The position numbers were made by a program, and so were the translations under genes. Under the pieces are notes generated by a model, which worked only from the letters and a program-made list of their open reading frames with translations, was not told where the DNA came from and made no database searches. Shown here piece by piece: positions 1 through 5,895 of a DNA stretch of 6,114 bases (position 1 is its first letter; every line of letters begins with the position of its first letter). The DNA comes from Bacteroides sp. (GTDB taxonomy: Bacteria > Bacteroidota > Bacteroidia > Bacteroidales > GCA-2748055): positions 1-6,114 of the forward strand of contig DSDZ01000296.1 in NCBI GenBank assembly GCA_011048475.1. Direction: 5' to 3'.

Positions 1-7
1 GTATATA

Positions 8-25
8 TTGTTATTTAAATAACGA
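8..25. promoter_or_regulatory. Candidate Rex-like operator, upstream site
   Basis: Bases 10-23 form a perfect 14-bp palindrome, GTTATTTAAATAAC. Extended to 18 bp it lines up with the general Rex pattern TTGTTAA-N4-TTAACAA, with 6 of 7 matches in the left half and 5 of 7 in the right. Rex is an NADH/NAD+-sensing repressor known to control hydrogenase genes in some anaerobes, and the gene cluster downstream encodes an NAD-linked hydrogenase. The palindrome is directly visible; assigning it to Rex is inference. A chance palindrome in AT-rich DNA is a real alternative. Confidence 0.3.
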
Positions 26-53
26 AAGGTCATTTTTACGCTGGAAAACTAAT

Positions 54-61
54 TATATTTG
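54..61 (+). promoter_or_regulatory. Weak candidate -7 box for the hydrogenase operon
   Basis: TATATTTG matches the Bacteroidota -7 consensus TAnnTTTG. No TTTG is found at the ideal -33 spacing; only a T-rich run at 33-37 lies near it. If used, transcription would begin near position 68 and leave a leader of about 100 nt before the first gene at 166. This is the only TAnnTTTG match on the plus strand of the leader, but AT-rich sequence makes chance matches likely. Confidence 0.35.
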
Positions 62-93
62 CATCACAGTTATCCAAATCTTATTATCATATA

Positions 94-111
94 GTGTGAA
101 ATGAATAACAG
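94..111. promoter_or_regulatory. Candidate Rex-like operator, downstream site
   Basis: GTGTGAA-ATGA-ATAACAG resembles the Rex half-sites TTGTGAA and TTAACAA around a 4-bp spacer, with 6 of 7 and 5 of 7 matches. Its centre lies 86 bp from the centre of the dyad at 8-25. The two dyads therefore flank the only promoter-like box in the leader. The two halves are not a strict palindrome, so this site is weaker than the upstream one. The regulator is inferred, not shown. Confidence 0.22.
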
Positions 112-165
112 TAAATTATTAATCCGTACAAAATCAGACAAATACAATACCTAAAACCTTCTGCC

Positions 166-564
166 ATGCCTCGAATCAAGTCATTTGATGAACTGAAAAC
201 CTATCGCGAGAAGCTCCTGGAATCAGGCAGACCGGTAAGTTCCGACCGGGATGCTGATGTGCCGGTCATTGTAAAAATTGCCATGGCCACCTGCAGTCTG
301 GCAGCAGGAGCAGGAAAGATCATGCAATTCATGACTGAAGAGCTTGAGAAGCGCGGTATTGACGCATCGATCGTTGGAACCGGATGTATGGGTTATTGTT
401 ATGCTGAACCCACCATTGAGGTGACCCTGCCCGGTCAGGAACCCGTTGTTTTTGGATACGTGGATATGAAAAAGGCGGACCATATCATTGAACGGTACAT
501 CAAACAGGGAGAAGTAGTGGATGGTGTTATACCGGTGAATTACAAAAAAGTAGAAGAACTATAG
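166..564 (+). CDS. hndB: HndB-like thioredoxin-fold ferredoxin-like subunit of NAD-linked [FeFe]-hydrogenase
   Basis: This 132-aa soluble protein matches the small (2Fe-2S)-ferredoxin-like family that forms a separate subunit (HndB) in Desulfovibrio-type Hnd hydrogenases and the fused N-terminal domain of HydB in Thermotoga-type enzymes. An N-terminal helix (about residues 6-20) precedes the thioredoxin-like fold at about 34-115. The metal-binding motifs are MATCSLAAGA (C43) and GTGCMGYCYAEP (C74, C78). The usual first ligand, five residues before C43, is I38, so only three of four canonical cysteines are present. Its length plus that of the next gene (499 aa) is close to one full-length fused HydB. 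The start is the first ATG after an in-frame stop at 112-114; no Shine-Dalgarno is visible. The gene is first in the operon, one base ahead of the flavoprotein gene. Its likely role is to assist electron flow at the flavin subunit. Whether it still holds a cluster is uncertain. Confidence 0.86.
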   Translation: MPRIKSFDELKTYREKLLESGRPVSSDRDADVPVIVKIAMATCSLAAGAGKIMQFMTEELEKRGIDASIVGTGCMGYCYAEPTIEVTLPGQEPVVFGYVDMKKADHIIERYIKQGEVVDGVIPVNYKKVEEL

Positions 565-565
565 G

Positions 566-2065
566 ATGAATGAGATGTCTGAAGATCAGGTAAAATCCAT
601 TCCCAGGAAAAAACAGATCCGCATCGCACTGCGAAACTGCGGGGTAATCGATCCGGAACGAATTGAAGAATACATAGAAAAAGACGGGTATTTTTCACTT
701 GGCCGGATCCTGACAGAACTCTCCCCGGAAGAAACCATCCGTATCGTGAAGGAGTCGGGATTAAGGGGCAGGGGCGGTGCCGGATTCCCCACGGGTTTGA
801 AATGGGAGTTCGCCCTTAAAAACAAGTCAGACCAGAAATATGTGGTATGCAATGCGGATGAGGGAGACCCGGGTGCATTCATGGACAGGTCCATTCTGGA
901 AGGTGATCCCCATTCAGTGCTTGAAGCGATGGCAATCTGCGGATATGCCATCGGGGCTGACACCGGATATATTTACATCCGGGCAGAATACCCGCTTGCC
1001 ATCGAAAGGTTGAAGACTGCCATTACCCAGGCGCGTGAATACGGTTTTCTGGGTAAAGCCATTTTTGGCACAAAGTTCAATTTCGATATTTTCCTCAAAT
1101 ACGGAGCAGGGGCTTTTGTCTGCGGCGAAGAAACAGCACTGATCCATTCCATGGAAGGCCGAAGGGGGGAACCCAGCCTGAAGCCTCCTTTCCCTGCAGA
1201 GAGCGGATACCTGGGGAAGCCCACCAATGTGAACAATGTGGAGACCTTCGCGAACATCCCTGTGATTTTTCAGAAAGGACCGGAATGGTTTCGAGGGATC
1301 GGGACTGATAAATCAAAGGGGACAAAGGTCTTTGCCCTTGCCGGGAAGGTGAACAATGTGGGATTGATCGAGGTACCCATGGGGACAACCATCCGCGAGG
1401 TGATCTTCGAAATTGGAGGGGGGATCAGGGAAGGGAAAAAATTCAAAGCAGTGCAGACGGGCGGACCTTCCGGGGGATGCCTGACCGAAAAGCACCTGGA
1501 TACGCCCATAGATTATGAAAACCTGATTGCCTGTGGCTCCATGATGGGATCCGGCGGAATGATCGTGATGGATGAGGATGATTGCATGGTTTCGGTAGCC
1601 AGGTTCTTTCTGGATTTTACCGTCGAAGAGTCATGTGGAAAATGTGCTCCCTGCAGGATCGGGAACAAACGCTTATATGAACTGCTGGACAGGATCTGTA
1701 AAGGGAAAGGGGAAATGGAGGACCTGGACCGGTTGAAGAACCTGAGCATCGTTATCAAGGATACTTCATTGTGCGGACTGGGACAGTCTTCTCCAAACCC
1801 GGTCCTTTCAACCATGGACAACTTTTATGATGAATACATCAGCCATGTGGTTGATAAGAAATGCCCATCGGGAGTGTGCCGGGACCTGCTGGAGTATTTT
1901 ATTGTGGAAGAGAATTGTGTGGGATGCACGGCATGTGCGAGGGCATGCCCGGTGGGGGCGATCAGCGGTGAGCGCAAGGAACCACACGTGATCAATCCCG
2001 AGATCTGTATTAAATGCGGGGCCTGTATGGAGAAATGTAAATTCGATGCGGTCATACTGAGATAA
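566..2065 (+). CDS. hndC: NAD-linked [FeFe]-hydrogenase flavoprotein subunit (HndC/HydB, NuoF-like)
   Basis: This 499-aa cytoplasmic subunit carries the FMN and NAD(H) site where pyridine nucleotide is oxidised or reduced. A glycine-rich NADH/FMN motif, GLRGRGGAGFPTGLKW, lies at residues 65-80. VCNADEGDPGAFMDR is at 94-108 and GAGAFVCGEETALIHSMEG at 180-198. The NuoF [4Fe-4S] ligands are C357, C360, C363 and C403. A linker with H427, C433 and C438 follows. The C-terminal bacterial ferredoxin domain has two [4Fe-4S] motifs, C451/C454/C457/C461 and C481/C484/C487/C491. That domain separates HndC/HydB from respiratory NuoF and is typical of bifurcating or NAD-dependent hydrogenases. The N-terminal thioredoxin-like domain found in fused HydB is absent because the preceding gene supplies it. 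The start is one base after the previous stop, implying translational coupling; an in-frame ATG at 575 is an alternative. NAD versus NADP preference cannot be read here. Confidence 0.95.
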   Translation: MNEMSEDQVKSIPRKKQIRIALRNCGVIDPERIEEYIEKDGYFSLGRILTELSPEETIRIVKESGLRGRGGAGFPTGLKWEFALKNKSDQKYVVCNADEGDPGAFMDRSILEGDPHSVLEAMAICGYAIGADTGYIYIRAEYPLAIERLKTAITQAREYGFLGKAIFGTKFNFDIFLKYGAGAFVCGEETALIHSMEGRRGEPSLKPPFPAESGYLGKPTNVNNVETFANIPVIFQKGPEWFRGIGTDKSKGTKVFALAGKVNNVGLIEVPMGTTIREVIFEIGGGIREGKKFKAVQTGGPSGGCLTEKHLDTPIDYENLIACGSMMGSGGMIVMDEDDCMVSVARFFLDFTVEESCGKCAPCRIGNKRLYELLDRICKGKGEMEDLDRLKNLSIVIKDTSLCGLGQSSPNPVLSTMDNFYDEYISHVVDKKCPSGVCRDLLEYFIVEENCVGCTACARACPVGAISGERKEPHVINPEICIKCGACMEKCKFDAVILR

Positions 2066-2075
2066 AAGATACAAG

Positions 2076-3851
2076 ATGAAGATGGTGAATATAACCCTGG
2101 ATGGGAATCACATTGAGGTGCCTGCAGGCACAACCATTTATGAGTCTGCAAAGCAGGTGCATATTGATATACCTGCCCTTTGCTACATGGACCTTAAGGA
2201 TTTGAATATCCGTAACAGGCCCGGGGGCTGCCGCATATGTGTGGTGGAGGTGGAAGGACGCAGGAACCTGGCACCCTCTTGCTCGACAGCCGTGGAGGAG
2301 GGGATGGTCGTAAAAACCAACAGTGTTCGTGTGATCAATGCACGCAGAACGGTGATGGAGCTGATCCTTTCCGATCATCCGAAAGATTGTCTTACCTGTG
2401 CCAAGTCGGGGCAATGCGACCTGCAGCAGATGGCCATCAGGCTTGGCATCCGTGATATCCCTGGTCAGGAATATGCAGAAATGTCAACATACCGGCTGGA
2501 TACCTCCCCGTCCATCATACGGGAGCTGGACAAGTGCATCATGTGCAGGCGATGTGAGACCATGTGCAACGATTTTCAGACAGTCGGAGCTTTGCACGCC
2601 ATCAACCGGGGTTTCTATGCGGTGGTGGCTCCGGCTTTCGAAATGAATCTGGAACATTCGCCTTGTACATATTGCGGACAGTGCGTGGCGGTCTGTCCAA
2701 CCGGAGCCCTTACAGAAGTGGATCACACAGGCAAAGTGATTGCGGCACTGAATGATCCGGCCAAAACGGTGGTTGTACAAACCGCTCCCGCCGTGCGGGC
2801 GGCGCTGGGAGAAGAATTTGGAATGAAGCCCGGAACCCTGGTCACCGGTAAGATGGTCACAGCCCTGCGCCACCTTGGATTTAATTATGTATTTGACACT
2901 GATTTTGCGGCGGACCTGACGATCATGGAGGAGGGGACCGAGTTCCTCGGGAGACTGACCCGGTTTCTGGATGGCGACACAGAAGTACAAATGCCGATCC
3001 TCACTTCATGCTGTCCCGGATGGGTAAATTTCTTCGAACACCATTTCCCCGAGTTGAAAGACATCCCATCCACCGCAAGGTCCCCTCAGCAGATGTTCGG
3101 GTCTGTTGCGAAATCATATTTTGCTGAGAAGATCGGAGTGGAGCGAAAGGACATGGTGGTGGTTTCCATTATGCCGTGCCTTGCGAAAAAGTATGAATGT
3201 CAGAGGGAGGAATTCATGGTGGATGGAGTTCCGGATGTGGATATCAGTATCTCAACCAGGGAACTGGCCCATCTGATCAAGCAGGCCAATCTTGATCTGG
3301 TGGAAATGACTGATGGGGATTTTGATCTGCCCCTCGGGGAATCCACCGGGGCAGGGGTGATCTTCGGAACCACCGGCGGCGTCATTGAAGCCGCCACAAG
3401 GACAGCATATGAGATTTACACGGGAAAAACACTTGAGAAGATAGATTTTGAGCAGCTCAGGGGAATGGACGGTCTCAGGTCCGCCACCGTGGATTTTGGG
3501 GGCCAGGAGATTCGGATCGGCATTGCACATGGACTCGGGAATGCAAGAAAACTGCTGGAGGAGATCAAATCGGGCAAATCGCAGTACCATGCGATCGAGA
3601 TCATGGCATGTCCGGGTGGATGCATCGGGGGAGGAGGCCAGCCGCTGCATCACGGAGATGCATCCATTCTGCAGGCCAGAGCGAAGGCCATATACGAGGA
3701 AGACCGGAATAAAAAAATCCGGAAATCCCATGAGAATCCGTTCATCCAGCAATTGTACGCCGATTACCTGGGAGAACCATTTAGCGAAAAGGCACATGCA
3801 CTGCTGCACACGCATTATTTTGATCGCCGGAAAAGAGTCTTCCAGATCTAA
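2076..3851 (+). CDS. hndD: [FeFe]-hydrogenase catalytic subunit (HndD/HydA)
   Basis: This 591-aa cytoplasmic enzyme interconverts protons plus electrons with H2 at an H-cluster. The NuoG-like N-terminus has [2Fe-2S] ligands C36, C52, C55 and C69, then a His-ligated [4Fe-4S] site (H101, C105, C108, C114). A 2[4Fe-4S] ferredoxin domain follows (C154/C157/C160/C164 and C197/C200/C203/C207). All three H-cluster signatures are intact: TSCCPGW at 310-316, MPCLAKKYE at 366-374, and ACPGGCIGGGGQP at 511-523. By comparison with clostridial CpI, C313, C368, C512 and C516 bind the cluster. C312, E286, E289 and S336 match its proton-relay residues. The small-subunit-type tail (about 535-586) is fused. 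The length fits HndD/A. woodii-like HydA and lacks the extra C-terminal [2Fe-2S] domain of longer forms. The start lies 10 bases after the flavoprotein gene; ATG 2082 is an alternative. No catalytic residue is missing. Maturases must come from elsewhere in the genome. Confidence 0.98.
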   Translation: MKMVNITLDGNHIEVPAGTTIYESAKQVHIDIPALCYMDLKDLNIRNRPGGCRICVVEVEGRRNLAPSCSTAVEEGMVVKTNSVRVINARRTVMELILSDHPKDCLTCAKSGQCDLQQMAIRLGIRDIPGQEYAEMSTYRLDTSPSIIRELDKCIMCRRCETMCNDFQTVGALHAINRGFYAVVAPAFEMNLEHSPCTYCGQCVAVCPTGALTEVDHTGKVIAALNDPAKTVVVQTAPAVRAALGEEFGMKPGTLVTGKMVTALRHLGFNYVFDTDFAADLTIMEEGTEFLGRLTRFLDGDTEVQMPILTSCCPGWVNFFEHHFPELKDIPSTARSPQQMFGSVAKSYFAEKIGVERKDMVVVSIMPCLAKKYECQREEFMVDGVPDVDISISTRELAHLIKQANLDLVEMTDGDFDLPLGESTGAGVIFGTTGGVIEAATRTAYEIYTGKTLEKIDFEQLRGMDGLRSATVDFGGQEIRIGIAHGLGNARKLLEEIKSGKSQYHAIEIMACPGGCIGGGGQPLHHGDASILQARAKAIYEEDRNKKIRKSHENPFIQQLYADYLGEPFSEKAHALLHTHYFDRRKRVFQI

Positions 3852-3871
3852 TTCTAAAACATCCATCGGCC

Positions 3872-4357
3872 ATGTCAAGCGTAAAAATAGAACTAAGAAA
3901 GGACCAGATTGAAAAAATCCATGAAACCTGTGAACAGTTCGGGAACAGCGAAGGTGAATTGATCAATATCCTGCACAGGGTTCAGGGAACATTCGGATAT
4001 CTTCCTGCAGAGGTGCAGGAGGTGATTGCGGAAAAGTTAAATATACCGGTTGCCCGGGTGTACGGAGTGGTCACATTTTACTCATACTTTACCATGACGC
4101 CCAAGGGTGAATTCCCCATTTCTATCTGTACGGGGACCGCCTGTTATGTAAGGGGGGCGGAAAAAGTCCTGGGCGAGTTTAAAAAAGAACTCCAGATCGA
4201 GGTGGGAGAGACCACCGCGGACGGAAAATTCTCACTGAGCTGCCTTCGTTGTGTGGGTGCATGCGGACTTGCACCGGTTGTGCTCGTTGGGGATAAAACC
4301 TATGGCCGGGTGGCACCCGATGATGTGAAGGAGATTATCGGTGAGTACCAGTCCTGA
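3872..4357 (+). CDS. hndA: [2Fe-2S] NuoE-like subunit of NAD-linked [FeFe]-hydrogenase (HndA/HydC)
   Basis: This 161-aa soluble subunit carries one thioredoxin-fold [2Fe-2S] cluster beside the flavin of the NuoF-like subunit, as NuoE does in complex I. The helical N-terminus (about residues 10-60) includes the family pattern ILHRVQGTFGYLP at 33-45. PVARVYGVVTFYSYF at 59-73 leads into the cluster domain. The ligands are C86 and C91 in CTGTAC, and C127 and C131 in CVGACGLAP. C124, three residues ahead of the third ligand, is an additional cysteine not needed for the cluster. The length equals that usual for HydC. The gene lies 20 bases after the catalytic-subunit gene on the same strand and is probably the last of the operon. 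In Hnd and many Hyd operons this gene comes first, so its position here is a rearrangement. No Shine-Dalgarno is visible, and no clear terminator hairpin follows. Confidence 0.95.
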   Translation: MSSVKIELRKDQIEKIHETCEQFGNSEGELINILHRVQGTFGYLPAEVQEVIAEKLNIPVARVYGVVTFYSYFTMTPKGEFPISICTGTACYVRGAEKVLGEFKKELQIEVGETTADGKFSLSCLRCVGACGLAPVVLVGDKTYGRVAPDDVKEIIGEYQS

Positions 4358-4400
4358 TCAATGTGTAAATGCCACTAACCGACAGCAATATTTCATTGAC

Positions 4401-4417
4401 TGTGTTATTTTATCACA
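4401..4417. promoter_or_regulatory. Imperfect TGTG...CACA dyad upstream of the lipoprotein promoter
   Basis: TGTGTTATTTTATCACA pairs TGTG with CACA plus two inner base pairs around an odd centre. It sits about 59 bp upstream of the predicted transcription start of the TPR lipoprotein gene, a common place for an activator of the CRP/FNR family. The spacing between half-sites is one base longer than the classical CRP site, so the match is loose. It could equally be a weak hairpin behind the hydrogenase operon or chance. Confidence 0.18.
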
Positions 4418-4429
4418 TGGCCCGGGATA

Positions 4430-4461
4430 TTTGATTTTAGCAAGGAAAAATAGTACATTTG
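4430..4461 (+). promoter_or_regulatory. Bacteroidota-type promoter for the TPR lipoprotein gene
   Basis: TTTG at 4430-4433 and TACATTTG at 4454-4461 are separated by 20 bases. This exactly fits the Bacteroidota primary-sigma promoter TTTG-N19-21-TAnnTTTG. Transcription would start near 4468, about 26 bases before the ATG at 4494. The sequence supports a transcription unit separate from the hydrogenase operon and is one of the better taxonomic clues in the window. The 136-base gap (4358-4493) holds no other gene, and no GC-rich hairpin with a T-run is visible. Confidence 0.65.
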
Positions 4462-4493
4462 AAGTGGACGTAAGATTGCAAAACCGTACTTGA

Positions 4494-5261
4494 ATGAGGT
4501 TATTTGCAACAGTAGTCCTATGCGCCCTGTCCACCCTGTGGATTCCATCCTGCAATAAGTCCGAAGAGGTAAAGCTGATGCCGGTCACAACAGACTCGGA
4601 TCAGGCTCTTGAATATTACCGGGAGGGGATGGTCGCATTCGACCAGGTCAAATTCAGCGAGGCAATGGATCAATTAGAAATGGCCGTCGAACTGGATCCG
4701 GATTTTTTCATGGCCTATTTCTGGATGTATTTAATGTCAGGTAAAGGTGCCAAAAAGATAGCGGATGCGGCCATGCAGTCCGATGCACCGTTGAATACGG
4801 GAGAGAAGCATATCAAAACCGCATTTAAGTACCTGATCAGCGGCCAGTATGAGAAAGTGGTGGAAAATCTAAAAGCGGCGATCCAGTTATACCCGGAAGA
4901 TCCTGACGTTCATAAAATATTATATATCATTCAATTCCAGATCATGTGGGACCTGGAAGGTGCCGTCGAAACACTTGAGAATGCCATCAAGGCGATCCCG
5001 GATTATCCACTTGCTTACAATCAGCTCGGATATGCGCTGATGGAACTTGAGGAGTTCAAGAAGGCTGAAGAAGCATTTGATACTTATATCCGTCTGGCTC
5101 CGGATATCGCCAATCCTTATGACTCAAAGGGTGATTTCTACATGAATACCGGACAGTATGAGGCAGCGTATGAAAGCTATATGAAAGCTTATAAAACAGA
5201 CTCAACCTTCACTATCAGCGAGAAAAAGGCCTGGAAAGCCAGAGAGCTCATGGAAGATTGA
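4494..5261 (+). CDS. TPR-repeat lipoprotein of unknown function
   Basis: This 255-aa protein has a short lipoprotein signal peptide: M-R, a hydrophobic stretch at about residues 3-17, then IPSC with lipid-bearing C20. The mature N-terminus NKSEE is lysine plus acidic residues, resembling the surface-export signal of some Bacteroidota lipoproteins, so an outer-membrane location is likely. The rest is helical TPR repeats at about 35-69, 104-137, 138-171, 172-205 and 206-239. They follow the usual pattern of G/A-Y at turns and a proline at repeat ends (LDPD, YPED, IPDY, LAPD). The last two repeats resemble those in many Bacteroidota TPR proteins. TPRs bind other proteins, but nothing here names a partner. 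The ATG fits the promoter about 26 bases upstream. The gene is probably not part of the hydrogenase operon. Its last 14 bases overlap the convergent protease gene. Confidence 0.82.
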   Translation: MRLFATVVLCALSTLWIPSCNKSEEVKLMPVTTDSDQALEYYREGMVAFDQVKFSEAMDQLEMAVELDPDFFMAYFWMYLMSGKGAKKIADAAMQSDAPLNTGEKHIKTAFKYLISGQYEKVVENLKAAIQLYPEDPDVHKILYIIQFQIMWDLEGAVETLENAIKAIPDYPLAYNQLGYALMELEEFKKAEEAFDTYIRLAPDIANPYDSKGDFYMNTGQYEAAYESYMKAYKTDSTFTISEKKAWKARELMED

Positions 5262-5895
5262 CCTCTTCATAAAAGTAGCTCTTCCTGTTTTCGATCTCAT
5301 CAAATGTATATACCCTGTGTGGTGCATATTGAAGCACGCAATTGATGATGGCAAAATCCCCGATGCACATGATGTTGTGACAAAGCAGGAAAGTGGCTGA
5401 GAAGAGAACCGTCTGTGGAAACCAGAGAATGGTGACCACTGCTATGAGCAGATTAATTGCCACGAATGGGGTCAGGGCCAGGAAATAAAGCTCCCCGCCC
5501 GTCACCGGATGCCTGTCCGCAGTCACGTAGAAGATGAACTGCTGCAGATCCGCTCCGAATTTGATTTTCCGTGCTCCCAGGATCAGGTAAGCCAGTCCGT
5601 GAAGCAGCTCATGGAGGGGAATGACCAGGATACTCCCGGCAAAAATCCCGGTCACGGATTGTCTGATGGTCAGGGACCAGTTAAGATGCCCGTGATGCAG
5701 CCCGGAAATGATCACGTACACAATGAAAAGAAAAAGTGCAGCATTCAGAGTGGTATACAGCAATGAAAAGAAAGTTCTCCTTCGGATGTGATCCAGAACA
5801 AAGGGGATCATATCATCAAAATCCAGTTCAAGCACCTGCCGGTAGGCGGGATCTTTTTTCAGGGTTTCCACATCCGGTTTGCTGTTTTTACCCAT
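5248..5895 (-). CDS. DUF3267-type integral-membrane zinc metalloprotease, putative
   Basis: With the start at 5895 the protein has 215 residues. After a soluble N-terminus of about 40 residues come hydrophobic spans at about 41-64, 81-106, 135-158 and 162-185. The second span carries HELLH (H95, E96, H99), a zincin HExxH motif within the membrane. In the fourth span D180 (IGD) is a plausible third zinc ligand, as in the DUF3267 family. The pattern suggests an intramembrane or membrane-embedded protease; its substrate is unknown. This start was chosen because it overlaps the stop of the upstream minus-strand gene by 8 bases (ATGGGTAA), a typical coupled operon junction. An upstream in-frame ATG at 5943 would add 16 residues but overlap that gene by 56 bases. 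No promoter of its own is convincing, so it is probably co-transcribed from outside the window. The 3' end overlaps the TPR lipoprotein gene by 14 bases. Confidence 0.75.
   Translation of the reverse strand: MGKNSKPDVETLKKDPAYRQVLELDFDDMIPFVLDHIRRRTFFSLLYTTLNAALFLFIVYVIISGLHHGHLNWSLTIRQSVTGIFAGSILVIPLHELLHGLAYLILGARKIKFGADLQQFIFYVTADRHPVTGGELYFLALTPFVAINLLIAVVTILWFPQTVLFSATFLLCHNIMCIGDFAIINCVLQYAPHRVYTFDEIENRKSYFYEEVNLP

Noticed and set aside
1229..1361. 13-bp direct repeat GTGAACAATGTGG spaced exactly 120 bp apart (1229 and 1349)
   Set aside because: Both copies encode VNNV in frame within hndC, at NVNNVE and KVNNVG. Protein conservation and codon choice explain the match.
566..2065. Respiratory complex I NuoF/NuoG/NuoE locus as an alternative reading
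   Set aside because: The catalytic subunit has all three H-cluster motifs, and the NuoF-like subunit carries a 2[4Fe-4S] tail. No membrane Nuo subunits are present.
2484..2990. 168-codon open frame on the minus strand opposite the ferredoxin domain of hndD
   Set aside because: It lies wholly within a region whose plus-strand frame has eight correctly spaced cluster cysteines. The antisense product shows no recognisable pattern.
3252..3878. 208-codon open frame on the minus strand opposite the 3' part of hndD
   Set aside because: The plus strand here encodes the H-cluster motifs MPCLAKKYE and ACPGGC in a full-length family match. The antisense translation shows no domain and is a compositional shadow.
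3448..3912. 154-codon plus-strand frame overlapping the end of hndD and the start of hndA
   Set aside because: It is out of frame with both recognised subunits and covers their conserved residues. Its product has no family features.
4358..4493. Possible intrinsic terminator after the hydrogenase operon
   Set aside because: I found only weak short dyads such as CAAT-N5-ATTG and the TGTG/CACA pair. None is a GC-rich stem followed by a T-run, so no terminator is called.
4358..4588. 76-codon minus-strand frame spanning the promoter gap and the start of the lipoprotein gene
   Set aside because: It covers a strong plus-strand promoter and signal peptide and shows no domain. It reads as a chance open frame.
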